From Oscillospiraceae bacterium (GTDB lineage: Bacteria; Bacillota; Clostridia; Oscillospirales; Ruminococcaceae), in assembly GCA_009777835.1 (NCBI GenBank), contig WRKZ01000008.1:1-43233 (forward strand): a stretch of 43,233 nucleotides of DNA, written 5' to 3'. The position numbers and the translations under genes were made by a program. Within the stretch, counting starts at the first letter, position 1, and each line of letters starts with the position of its first letter. Positions 1-7,841 of the stretch are shown here, in pieces. The notes beneath the pieces are model-generated. The model saw only the letters and a program-made list of their open reading frames with translations. It searched no databases and was not told the origin of the DNA.

Positions 1-2
1 GG

Positions 3-374
3 TTAGGACTGTGGGGGGATGATGACGGAAAAAGCTTCCTGACCGAACAGACCGGCGATGCTATTCGGTTGCAGTTATACATTGCGGAGAAACTGAAAGA
101 AGGCGATGAACTCACCGTCGAGAAAAGCCCGGACGGAGGATACTGGTTCTTCCACGAAAAAAATATGCTGGGGGCTTTTCCGGAGGCGATTATGCGGGAA
201 ATTCAATCAATTGAGGGATTTCCTGAAGACTTTTCGGGGTTTGAGGGGATTTATATCAAAAATATAGTCACCTGTATCGCCGAAAAGAATGATTCCAGCA
301 TACCTTCACGATTCAGGGAATCGCGGTTTTGGTTGGGGTTAGACATAACGGGTTATGCAAAAGTACTAATTTAA
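3..374 (+). CDS. C-terminal part of an unidentified protein (cut by the left edge)
   Basis: The reading frame is open from base 3, so the true start lies outside the window; a TTG at 69 has no SD site and is probably internal. The visible 123 residues are acidic and soluble, with no signal peptide or membrane segment. They hold alternating short beta-strand-like stretches (residues such as GFEGIYIKNIVTCIAEK) and end with FWLGLDITGYAKVLI. I do not recognise the family. The next gene starts 95 bp downstream behind its own promoter, so the two are probably not co-transcribed. Confidence 0.6.
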   Translation, partial: LGLWGDDDGKSFLTEQTGDAIRLQLYIAEKLKEGDELTVEKSPDGGYWFFHEKNMLGAFPEAIMREIQSIEGFPEDFSGFEGIYIKNIVTCIAEKNDSSIPSRFRESRFWLGLDITGYAKVLI

Positions 375-404
375 GGGCAACTTTAATATTATTTTCTGTA
401 GGTA

Positions 405-433
405 TTGACAAACCTACGGACGTATGATATACT
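405..433 (+). promoter_or_regulatory. Sigma-A promoter of the eight-gene carbohydrate operon
   Basis: TTGACA (405-410) and TATACT (428-433) are separated by 17 bp, and a TG at 425-426 makes an extended -10. This is the only strong promoter I see upstream of the block that runs to 13227. The predicted leader is about 30 nt, too short for a riboswitch. An SD site (TAGGAGA, 453-459) precedes the ATG at 470. Confidence 0.85.
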
Positions 434-469
434 TGTATTCAATTTACTGTGGTAGGAGATTTATAAGAA

Positions 470-3400
470 ATGAAAAATCTGTTTAGCAGGATGAGTTTCA
501 AAAGGCGATTCAAGAGAGGACTTGCCGCGATTTTAGCGGTCACGGTCTCGTTAGGGGCGGGCTATACCACCGAATCGGAAGCAAACGCCACCGAAAGGAC
601 GATAGAAGATGTCCTGGAGCAAGCGCGTGAATCGAAATCTACCGGCATAATGGGCGGTTCGGTCAGAACCGACCTGTACATGTATTATTTTGAGGAACAC
701 GGCGGCAAAAACAAGCCCGACCGTGAAATCGTCATACCCATGAGCGAATTTTCAGAGGTTTCCGCCGATGAAGAGTTGCACGAAGAGCCCGACTATAAAA
801 TCGAAGACTATCAAGGGGAAAGCAACAGTCTCATCTGGGAAAACGACCTGGGCAGATTCGACTACGTGTTCGAGGTTGCCGAGAGCGGGATTTATAATCT
901 TGAGTTTCTGTATTACCCGCGGGGCGGGAACAATAACGCAGTCGAGCTTTCGGTTAAAATCGACGGAGAGCATCCGTTTTCCGCTACCCGTAATATAGAG
1001 CTTGATAAGTATTGGACTAACGACGGCGAAATCGAGCAAGATGCGCGGGATAATCAACTGTTGCCCATGCAGGTCTTGCATAAGCAGTGGATTACCTACA
1101 GCGTGAAGGATAAAGAAGGTTTGTTTAACGAACCGTACTTCTTCTATCTGGAGAAAGGCGAACACATCATCACGGTTGAAGGGATTAAAATCAACGGGGT
1201 TGCATTTTCGTCCATGACGTTCCGTAATTATCCCGAATTAAAACCTTATTCCGATATAAAGCCGACAGAGCAACAACTCAACGACACCCGCGCTATGACG
1301 AACAAGAACGAAATCGGCTCAAATTCTATCCTTCTTCAAGGGGAAAATCCGTACTGGCGTTCCTCGTCGGAGCTTGTGCCTACATACGACAGGAGCACCT
1401 ACCAGGTCAGTCCGAGCCATCCGGTAAAAATGCGCTACAATACCGTCGGAAACAGCGGTGCATGGTCTAAAGCGGGGCAGTCACTCACCTGGGAATTTAA
1501 AACGCCGGCTGCGGGGTATTACCGATTCTCGGCGAAGGTCAAGCAGAACACTCTTCGCGGATTCAATGCGAATCGGCGGGTTCTGGTCAACGGCGAAGTC
1601 CCGGTGGAAGAATTCAACACGGTGCAGTTCCCTTACAGTACCCGTTGGTATCAGCAGAGTTTCACCGACGCTTCGGGCGATGACATTTACATTTATCTGG
1701 AAGAAGGTCTCAACTACATCACGCTTGAGGCTGTTCCCGGCGATATCGGCGCAATCATGCAACGGCTTGAAGCCGACCTGTTTACCCTTAACTACTTCAA
1801 CCGCAGAATTCTTATGGTGACCGGGCCGAATCCCGACCCGTACAACCCTTATCACCTCGACGACCAAATCCCCGAATTACTGGGCGAGTTCACCCGGATT
1901 GCCGAAAACCTCCGCCGTGAAAAAGCCCTTATCGAAACGCAGTCATCCGGCTCGGAAGCGGCTACCCTTGAGACGATGGCGGTAATTTTGGAGCGTTGCG
2001 TAAAAAATCCCGACAGAATCCCGCTTATGCAGCAGTCACTGAAGGATAACATCGGTTCGTTGTCGGCGTGGATTCGCGAAGCAAGTCGCCAACCGCTTGA
2101 ACTTGATTATATCGAAATCGCTACTGTTCATGAGAATTTCGGAAGTGCGAAGGTAAACTTCTTCCTGCAACTGCTCTTCCTGTGGAACGGATTCATCGGT
2201 TCTTTCTTTGAAGATTACACAAGACTCGATGACAGAGAAGGTCTGAACGTCTGGGTCGGACTCGGTCGCGACCAGGCATTGGCACTCAAACAGCTCGTAG
2301 ACTCTGAGTATAACAGTAAACCCGAAAATAAGCCGGTGACAATCAACCTTGTCCAAGGCTCGATTCTGGAAGCGACGTTAGCCGGGAAAGGGCCGGAAGT
2401 GGCATTGTTTATAGGGGGGGACTTTCCCGTTCAGCTTGCCGCCCGAAACCTAACGGTGGATTTATCGCAGTTCCCGGACTATAACGATATTGTTTCGTCA
2501 CGGTTCACGGAAAATCTGCCGACCTTCTTCTCCTATATGGGCGGGGTATACGGATTGCCGTTGACCCAAAACTTCCCGATGATGTTCTATCGTACCGACA
2601 TTCTTGAGGATTTAGAGCTTGAGCCGCCCGAAAGCTGGGATGAGTTCATTGATGCAATTGCTATTCTCAACCGTCAATACCTTGAAATAGGGCTTCTCCC
2701 GCCGACCTCCAACCTGTCGAGTACTATTTTTGAACCGGGTGAAACCTTCACGATGTTGCAACTTCAAACCGGACAAAATTTCTATGTTGAAGACAAATCA
2801 CGAACGACCTTCGACACCGAGGCAAGCGTGGAAGCCTTCACCAAATGGACACGGTTCTATACCGTTTATCAGTTCAATCAGTCGTTCGACCCTTTCACAC
2901 GATTCAGAACCGGCGAAATGCCGATTGTGATTATGCCGTACACTTTCTATAACCAGGTGAGTGCGGCAGCACCGGAAATCCGCGGATTATGGGATTTCCG
3001 TCACGTTCCCGGCACATGGCACACCGACGAAAACGGTGAAGATTATCTCAACATAGCAGCATCTTCCGGCGCGACCGGCGGGATTATCTTCAACAAAACC
3101 GCCGATAAAGATGCAGCATGGGATTTCTTGAAATGGTTGACTTCCGATGACGTGCAGGTGCGTTTCGGCGGAATTATGGAATCGATGTTGGGGCCGCTCG
3201 GTCGTTACGACACAGCGAACATCAACGCACTTGAAGACCTGGCATGGTCTGCACGTGAAGTTCGCAGACTTACCGAGCAAAGGGACGCACTGGTAGAAAT
3301 TCCGATGATTCCCGCTAACTATTCGGCGACCCGCCACATCAAGAACGCATTCAGGGCGGTGGTAAACGAAAATCAGTTCCCGCGCTTTTCGTTGAACAGT

Positions 3401-3481
3401 TATAATCGCGATATTAATGCCGAAATCACACGTAAAAACAGAGAATTGGCGAGTCATCAGCGGGACCGTGAAAACTCTTGA
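470..3481 (+). CDS. Multidomain extracellular solute-binding protein of a CUT1-type sugar ABC importer
   Basis: This 1003-residue secreted protein probably captures a carbohydrate for the permeases encoded directly downstream. Residues 1-40 form a signal peptide (basic FKRR, hydrophobic LAAILAVTVSLGAG, likely cleavage after ANA). There is no lipobox Cys, which is unusual for a Gram-positive binding protein. Two beta-sandwich-like, CBM-like regions follow at about 110-255 and 285-445, then a helical linker. The classical SBP fold occupies about 590-1000, with the typical stretches GVYGLPLTQNFPMMFYRTDIL, ESWDEFIDAI and DAAWDFLKWLTSDD. Ordinary SBPs are 400-550 residues, so this one is about twice the usual size. 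A TAGGAGA SD site supports the start. The substrate cannot be read from the sequence; binding of a complex glycan by the extra domains is an inference. Confidence 0.88.
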   Translation: MKNLFSRMSFKRRFKRGLAAILAVTVSLGAGYTTESEANATERTIEDVLEQARESKSTGIMGGSVRTDLYMYYFEEHGGKNKPDREIVIPMSEFSEVSADEELHEEPDYKIEDYQGESNSLIWENDLGRFDYVFEVAESGIYNLEFLYYPRGGNNNAVELSVKIDGEHPFSATRNIELDKYWTNDGEIEQDARDNQLLPMQVLHKQWITYSVKDKEGLFNEPYFFYLEKGEHIITVEGIKINGVAFSSMTFRNYPELKPYSDIKPTEQQLNDTRAMTNKNEIGSNSILLQGENPYWRSSSELVPTYDRSTYQVSPSHPVKMRYNTVGNSGAWSKAGQSLTWEFKTPAAGYYRFSAKVKQNTLRGFNANRRVLVNGEVPVEEFNTVQFPYSTRWYQQSFTDASGDDIYIYLEEGLNYITLEAVPGDIGAIMQRLEADLFTLNYFNRRILMVTGPNPDPYNPYHLDDQIPELLGEFTRIAENLRREKALIETQSSGSEAATLETMAVILERCVKNPDRIPLMQQSLKDNIGSLSAWIREASRQPLELDYIEIATVHENFGSAKVNFFLQLLFLWNGFIGSFFEDYTRLDDREGLNVWVGLGRDQALALKQLVDSEYNSKPENKPVTINLVQGSILEATLAGKGPEVALFIGGDFPVQLAARNLTVDLSQFPDYNDIVSSRFTENLPTFFSYMGGVYGLPLTQNFPMMFYRTDILEDLELEPPESWDEFIDAIAILNRQYLEIGLLPPTSNLSSTIFEPGETFTMLQLQTGQNFYVEDKSRTTFDTEASVEAFTKWTRFYTVYQFNQSFDPFTRFRTGEMPIVIMPYTFYNQVSAAAPEIRGLWDFRHVPGTWHTDENGEDYLNIAASSGATGGIIFNKTADKDAAWDFLKWLTSDDVQVRFGGIMESMLGPLGRYDTANINALEDLAWSAREVRRLTEQRDALVEIPMIPANYSATRHIKNAFRAVVNENQFPRFSLNSYNRDINAEITRKNRELASHQRDRENS

Positions 3482-3520
3482 AAAATCTTAAGAAAAAGCC
3501 GTTATTAGGAGGTTATTGTT

Positions 3521-4471
3521 TTGGAAAAAGTCACTCCTGTTCAGACACGACGGAAATTACGCCCGGGTGAAAGCAGGCTTTCATACAACCTGGGGTTGAT
3601 GAAACGTAACAGACACGCCTACATCATGCTTGTTCCGTATTTCGCACTATTCTTTATGATGACGGCGATTCCCGTTATAATGGCTTTGCCTATGGGATTC
3701 ACCAACTTCAACATGGTAAACTTCCCGGACTGGGTGGGGTTCTCGAACTTCGAGACGCTGTTCATGGAAGACGAGGTATTCTTGATTTCAATCCAGAACA
3801 CGCTTGTTTTCGCGGCGGTCACGGGGCCGTTGAGTTACGCACTGTGCTTCTTGTTAGCATGGTTCATTAACCAGCTTCCCGGGCAACTGAAGACGATTTT
3901 CACCTTCATCTTCTACGCACCGACCCTCTCGGGTAACATCTACACCACCTGGCAGCTCATCTTCTCGGGTGACACCCACGGACTGGCTAACTCTTATTTG
4001 ATGGAGTTGGGGATTATCAATCGAAATTATGAGTGGCTTACCGACGGTAATCTAATCATGGGGGTAGTCATAATCGTGCAGTTGTGGATTTCGCTTGGTG
4101 CGGGATTCCTGGCGATTCGTGCGGGATTCCAGGGGATTCCCGCAGACCGATACGAAGCCGGCGCGATTGAAGGGATTAAGAATCGTGCGCAGGAACTGTT
4201 GTACATCACGATTCCCGCAATGGGGCCGCAGTTGCTCTTCGCGGCGATTATGCAAATTACCGCTTCATTTGCAGCGGGGGACGTTTCAAGATTCTTGACT
4301 GCATTCCCGACCACCGACTATCGAGCCCACTCAATTATGAACCACGCCTTCGACTATGGGTCGGTCAGGTTTGAGATGGGGTACGCCTCGGCAATATGTT
4401 TCATATTGTTCTTCTCGATGTTACTCGCCAACTGGGGGATTAAGAAAGTCCTCGGCAAGTACTTGGATTAG
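3521..4471 (+). CDS. Sugar ABC transporter permease, MalF/UgpA type (pair 1)
   Basis: This 316-residue integral membrane protein should form one half of the importer channel. Six hydrophobic segments are visible from about residue 35. The ATPase-contacting EAA loop reads EAGAIEGIKNRAQELLYITI followed by P. Start is TTG with a strong TAGGAGG SD site at 3506-3512. It lies 39 bp after the solute-binding protein and is followed by the partner permease. No ABC ATPase is encoded anywhere in this operon, so energy is probably supplied by a shared MsmX-like ATPase from another locus; that is known for CUT1 systems in Firmicutes but inferred here. Confidence 0.93.
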   Translation: MEKVTPVQTRRKLRPGESRLSYNLGLMKRNRHAYIMLVPYFALFFMMTAIPVIMALPMGFTNFNMVNFPDWVGFSNFETLFMEDEVFLISIQNTLVFAAVTGPLSYALCFLLAWFINQLPGQLKTIFTFIFYAPTLSGNIYTTWQLIFSGDTHGLANSYLMELGIINRNYEWLTDGNLIMGVVIIVQLWISLGAGFLAIRAGFQGIPADRYEAGAIEGIKNRAQELLYITIPAMGPQLLFAAIMQITASFAAGDVSRFLTAFPTTDYRAHSIMNHAFDYGSVRFEMGYASAICFILFFSMLLANWGIKKVLGKYLD

Positions 4472-4537
4472 ACCGGAGAAAACTCGCAAACCTGCGAAAA
4501 CATCGGCAAATTATAAAGTTAATCATGGAGTGAAACT

Positions 4538-5401
4538 ATGAAGTTAGTTATAAAAAAGCGGAAAAAGTATTCGGGTTCCGTTGGCGGTGATATAGCGATT
4601 TTCGTCATGTTGGCGATTCTCGGCTGTTTCATGCTTTTTCCGATTTATTTGTCTGTAATCCAGTCAATCAAACCGATTGAGGAGTTCTTCTTGTTCCCGC
4701 CCCGGTTGTATGCGATTAATCCCACGTTCCAGAACTTTGTTGAGCTTTTTGAGGCGGCGGGGAATATGTGGGTTCCGTTTACGAGATACCTCTTCAACTC
4801 GATTTTTGTCACGCTGACGGTAACGGTTTCACAGGTACTGTTTGCGTCGTCGGCGGCGTACGTCCTTTCGAAGGTCAATACGCCGGGGGTAAAATTCCTG
4901 AACAAAATGGTTGAAATCGCGCTGTTGTTCCAGTCTACCGTTACCTACATAATGGTTTACATGGTCATGGCTCAACTCAACATGATTGATACCTATTTCG
5001 CGATTACTCTCCCGTTTATAGCGACTCCGCTGTCGTTGTTCTTTATGAGACAGTTTATGGGACAGATTCCCGATTCTATGATAGAAGCAGCGCAGATTGA
5101 CGGCGCAGGTCACTTCAGGACTTGCTGGCAAATCGTCATGCCGAACTGTAAACCGGCATGGATTACGCTGATTATCTTTGCGTTTACTGCGGCATGGCAG
5201 ATTACCGGTTGGTCGTACATTTTCACCGAAGCACTTAAACCGTTACCGACTGTTCTCGACCAGATTCGTATGTCCGGTATAGCGAGAATGGGGGTCGGTG
5301 CGGCAGCATCGGTATTTATCATGACCCCGCCGATGGTGATTTTCGTGTTCTGTCAAAGTAACGTACTCGAAACCATGGCACATTCGGGATTGAAAGAGTA
5401 A
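4538..5401 (+). CDS. Sugar ABC transporter permease, MalG type (pair 1)
   Basis: This 287-residue membrane protein is the second channel subunit. It has six predicted membrane segments and the EAA loop EAAQIDGAGHFRTCWQIVMP in its usual place between TM4 and TM5. The MalG-like N-terminus (DIAIFVMLAILGCFMLFPIY) starts close to the first residue, unlike the second permease pair in this operon. The ATG at 4538 follows a short leader (GGAGTGAAACT). After the stop a repeat element (5407-5460) separates this gene from the beta-propeller gene. Confidence 0.93.
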   Translation: MKLVIKKRKKYSGSVGGDIAIFVMLAILGCFMLFPIYLSVIQSIKPIEEFFLFPPRLYAINPTFQNFVELFEAAGNMWVPFTRYLFNSIFVTLTVTVSQVLFASSAAYVLSKVNTPGVKFLNKMVEIALLFQSTVTYIMVYMVMAQLNMIDTYFAITLPFIATPLSLFFMRQFMGQIPDSMIEAAQIDGAGHFRTCWQIVMPNCKPAWITLIIFAFTAAWQITGWSYIFTEALKPLPTVLDQIRMSGIARMGVGAAASVFIMTPPMVIFVFCQSNVLETMAHSGLKE

Positions 5402-5406
5402 GCAAG

Positions 5407-5460
5407 AGCAAAACAAGAGCAACGGTGCGGCCGGCTTCGCCGGACGGCAGGCTGCTTGAC
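5407..5460 (+). repeat. 54-nt palindromic element, copy 1
   Basis: The copy begins AGCAAAACAAGAGC and ends GCTTGAC, with a central hairpin CCGGC-ttc-GCCGG. Aligned without gaps over 54 nt, it matches the reverse complement of 24811-24864 inside purL at 43 of 54 positions by hand count. It shares the same head, hairpin position and tail with 35144-35197 and 41959-42013. An extra partial head (GCAAGAGC) precedes it. Confidence 0.8.
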
Positions 5461-5519
5461 GGTACAGAGCATGAGCAGTTTAACAGAAACCGGATAACGA
5501 ATAATTGAGGAGAAGCGAT

Positions 5520-7121
5520 ATGTTTTTTCAAAAGAAATCAACTAAAATCATAGCGACACTCGTTGTAATTGCGATTGTTTTCGGTATGCTTCCTGCGGTA
5601 ATCGCACAGGAACCGTATATTTCTTATGGGTATGACTGGTTTTTCGATACCCACCCGAGTCAGAGTGCGTATATCGTTGACCGTGTGATTACCTCTAACG
5701 AAATGAACCTGGCGATTCCGATGAACAAACCGGAAGACCTGTTCGTTTATGAAGATGAGGAATCGGGTGAAATCATCGTGATTATCGTTGATACCGGTAA
5801 CAATCGACTGATTATCACAGACGAAAACTTCGACAGTGTCCGTATAAGAGACGAGTTTTACTATTCTGCTGATTATCAAGCGCAGAACTTCCTTTTAGAA
5901 GACACCCCCGAGTATGAGGCGAGAGTTCGGGAAGAATTTGCAAAAATCGGTAAAGTTTCTAACTTAAAAAACCCGACAGGGATTTTCGTGAACAAATCCG
6001 ATGACGGAATCAGATTGTTCATAGCCGACCAAGGTAACGAACGTGTAATCATGACCGATTTAAGCGGCGGAATTTTGATGGAGTACACGAAACCCGAAAC
6101 CACGACCTACGCGGCGGAGTCGTTCAGTCCAAGCAAGGTTTTGGTCGATAACGGCGGAAACGTCTACGTTTGTGTGAAGAATATCACCAGCGGCTCTGTA
6201 AAGTTCAGCGCGACGGGTAACTTCCTGGGATTCTTCGGGGCGAACCGGGTTACAAGGACGAGCGATGCGATTCTCAACTACTTTTTACGGTTTGTTTTGA
6301 CCAAAGAACAGATGCTCGACAGAACCCGCCCTACTCCGGTGGAATTCTCTAACTTTACGATTGATAACGACCAGTTCATTTACACCGTCACCGAAAAAGG
6401 CACAACCATTGACATAGTCAAGAAAATCAGTCCGGCAGGACGGAACATCTTCGCAAATCAAGGGATTGACGACAGCTTCATCTGGGGGGACTACAACTCT
6501 CCGCGGGTGGGAAACAAGGTTTACACCTCACTGATTATCGATATTTCGATTGACCATAATGGGGACATCTACATTTTCGACAGGGAATCGGGGAAAATCT
6601 TCCAATACGACCAAGAAGGTCATTTGATGTTCATTTTTGGCGGAAAGGGTGAACAAAAAGGGCTTTTCGTTGACCCGAAAGCACTCGAAACTCTTAACGG
6701 AAGGGTCTATGCACTTGATGCGACCAAGAATTCCGTTACGGTGTTCAAACTTACCGAATTCGGCGGTCTCGTCACGGATGCGATGGCGATGTTCAACCGT
6801 GGACTGTATACCGAGTCGTTACAACCATGGGAGGAAGTCCTCCGCAGAGACGCTAACTACTACATGGCATACGTCGGAATGGGCAACGCTAAGTTGAGTG
6901 TAGGTGAGTTTGAGGAGTCTCTCAAGTACTTTTACATGCACTCCCGCGGGGGATACGGTCGTGCGTTCAAAGACTTCAGGATTGACTTTATACGTAACAA
7001 CTTCGACAGAATGTTGGCGATAGCGTTGATTGCAATCGGTGTTGCGATTGCCGGGGCTACCGGAATTGACGTTCTCCGCAAGAAGAAAAAAGCGAAAGAG
7101 CTTTACGCGCTCTACAATTAA
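5520..7121 (+). CDS. Membrane-anchored extracellular beta-propeller (NHL-like) protein with TPR-like segment
   Basis: The protein is 533 residues from the ATG at 5520 (GAGGAGA SD site at 5507-5513); a TTG at 5505 overlaps that SD site and was not used. An N-terminal signal peptide (IIATLVVIAIVFGMLPAVIAQ) is followed by NHL/SMP-30-type blades. Typical pieces are PEDLFVYEDEE..IIVIIVDTGNNRLI, PTGIFVN..IRLFIADQGNERVI and DIYIFDRESGKIFQYD. Residues about 420-478 look like a TPR hairpin pair (YTESLQPWEEVL, EFEESLKYFYMHS). A single membrane helix at about 497-518 is followed by a basic tail (RKKKKAK). The predicted topology is therefore propeller outside and short tail inside. Its partner is unknown; the position between two permease pairs suggests a structural or sensing part of the uptake machine. 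Confidence 0.82.
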   Translation: MFFQKKSTKIIATLVVIAIVFGMLPAVIAQEPYISYGYDWFFDTHPSQSAYIVDRVITSNEMNLAIPMNKPEDLFVYEDEESGEIIVIIVDTGNNRLIITDENFDSVRIRDEFYYSADYQAQNFLLEDTPEYEARVREEFAKIGKVSNLKNPTGIFVNKSDDGIRLFIADQGNERVIMTDLSGGILMEYTKPETTTYAAESFSPSKVLVDNGGNVYVCVKNITSGSVKFSATGNFLGFFGANRVTRTSDAILNYFLRFVLTKEQMLDRTRPTPVEFSNFTIDNDQFIYTVTEKGTTIDIVKKISPAGRNIFANQGIDDSFIWGDYNSPRVGNKVYTSLIIDISIDHNGDIYIFDRESGKIFQYDQEGHLMFIFGGKGEQKGLFVDPKALETLNGRVYALDATKNSVTVFKLTEFGGLVTDAMAMFNRGLYTESLQPWEEVLRRDANYYMAYVGMGNAKLSVGEFEESLKYFYMHSRGGYGRAFKDFRIDFIRNNFDRMLAIALIAIGVAIAGATGIDVLRKKKKAKELYALYN

Positions 7122-7145
7122 CCGGGGGAAGAAAAGGAGTTAGAT

Positions 7146-7781
7146 ATGGTATATGATTTAAAACTGCCTGCTTGGAAATGGCCTTTCTATCTGGTGCGGC
7201 ATCCTTTTGAAGGGTTCGAAGATTTGCGCTGGAAAAAGGGCTATAACACGAAAGTCTCTATGGTGATTGTGTTGGCGTTTTTCGTTTTGACGGTTATCCA
7301 AGCACAAATGACAGGATTCCTATTCAATAATTCGATTACGAAAATCTTTAACATTGTCCCGTACTTTTCATCAACGATTCTGCTGTTCTTCACCTGGGTA
7401 ATAGCCAACTGGTCGCTATGCACCCTCTTCAATGGTGAAGGCACGATGCGCAACATCTGCAGTACGAGCGCGTATGCGTTAATCCCGTACCTGGTTTCGA
7501 TGATTATCACCACCGCCGCCAGTAACGTTTTACTCCGCAGAGAAGCGGGATTCTTGACTTTCATCTCACTTTTGGGGATTGCATGGTCAGTCATAATGAT
7601 GATTTCCGGGATGAAAGCGGTTCACCAGTATTCGGTACCGAAAACGCTTGTATCGTTGGTCTTCACCCTTGTCGCGATGGTTATTATCCTGTTTATTCTC
7701 GTTTTGTTGGTGGCTTTATTCCAACAGGTCTACATCTTCTTTTACACGATATACACCGAGTTGGTCTATCGATTCAGTTGA
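7146..7781 (+). CDS. YIP1 family membrane protein
   Basis: This 211-residue polytopic protein has about five membrane segments. It opens with the sequence that commonly starts bacterial YIP1 proteins, WPFYLVRHPFEGFEDLRWKK: an amphipathic lead-in, then the first helix VSMVIVLAFFVLTVI. The ATG follows an AAGGAG SD site 24 bp after the propeller gene, so translation of the two is probably linked. The biochemical role of bacterial YIP1 proteins is not established. The repeat head GGGCAAAACAAGAGC lies just behind the stop codon. Confidence 0.85.
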   Translation: MVYDLKLPAWKWPFYLVRHPFEGFEDLRWKKGYNTKVSMVIVLAFFVLTVIQAQMTGFLFNNSITKIFNIVPYFSSTILLFFTWVIANWSLCTLFNGEGTMRNICSTSAYALIPYLVSMIITTAASNVLLRREAGFLTFISLLGIAWSVIMMISGMKAVHQYSVPKTLVSLVFTLVAMVIILFILVLLVALFQQVYIFFYTIYTELVYRFS

Positions 7782-7790
7782 GCAAAACGC

Positions 7791-7805
7791 GGGCAAAACA
7801 AGAGC
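7791..7805 (+). repeat. Partial head of the 54-nt palindromic element
   Basis: The 15 bases GGGCAAAACAAGAGC match the conserved head of the element, preceded by a second imperfect AGCAAAACG at 7781-7789. The hairpin and the CTTGAC tail are missing. The following bases (GAAATTTC) resemble those after the partial head at 35261 (AAATAAAATTTC), which may mark a shared truncated form. Confidence 0.5.
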
Positions 7806-7841
7806 GAAATTTCAAATCTTACTCCGTAGGAGGAATAGGTA

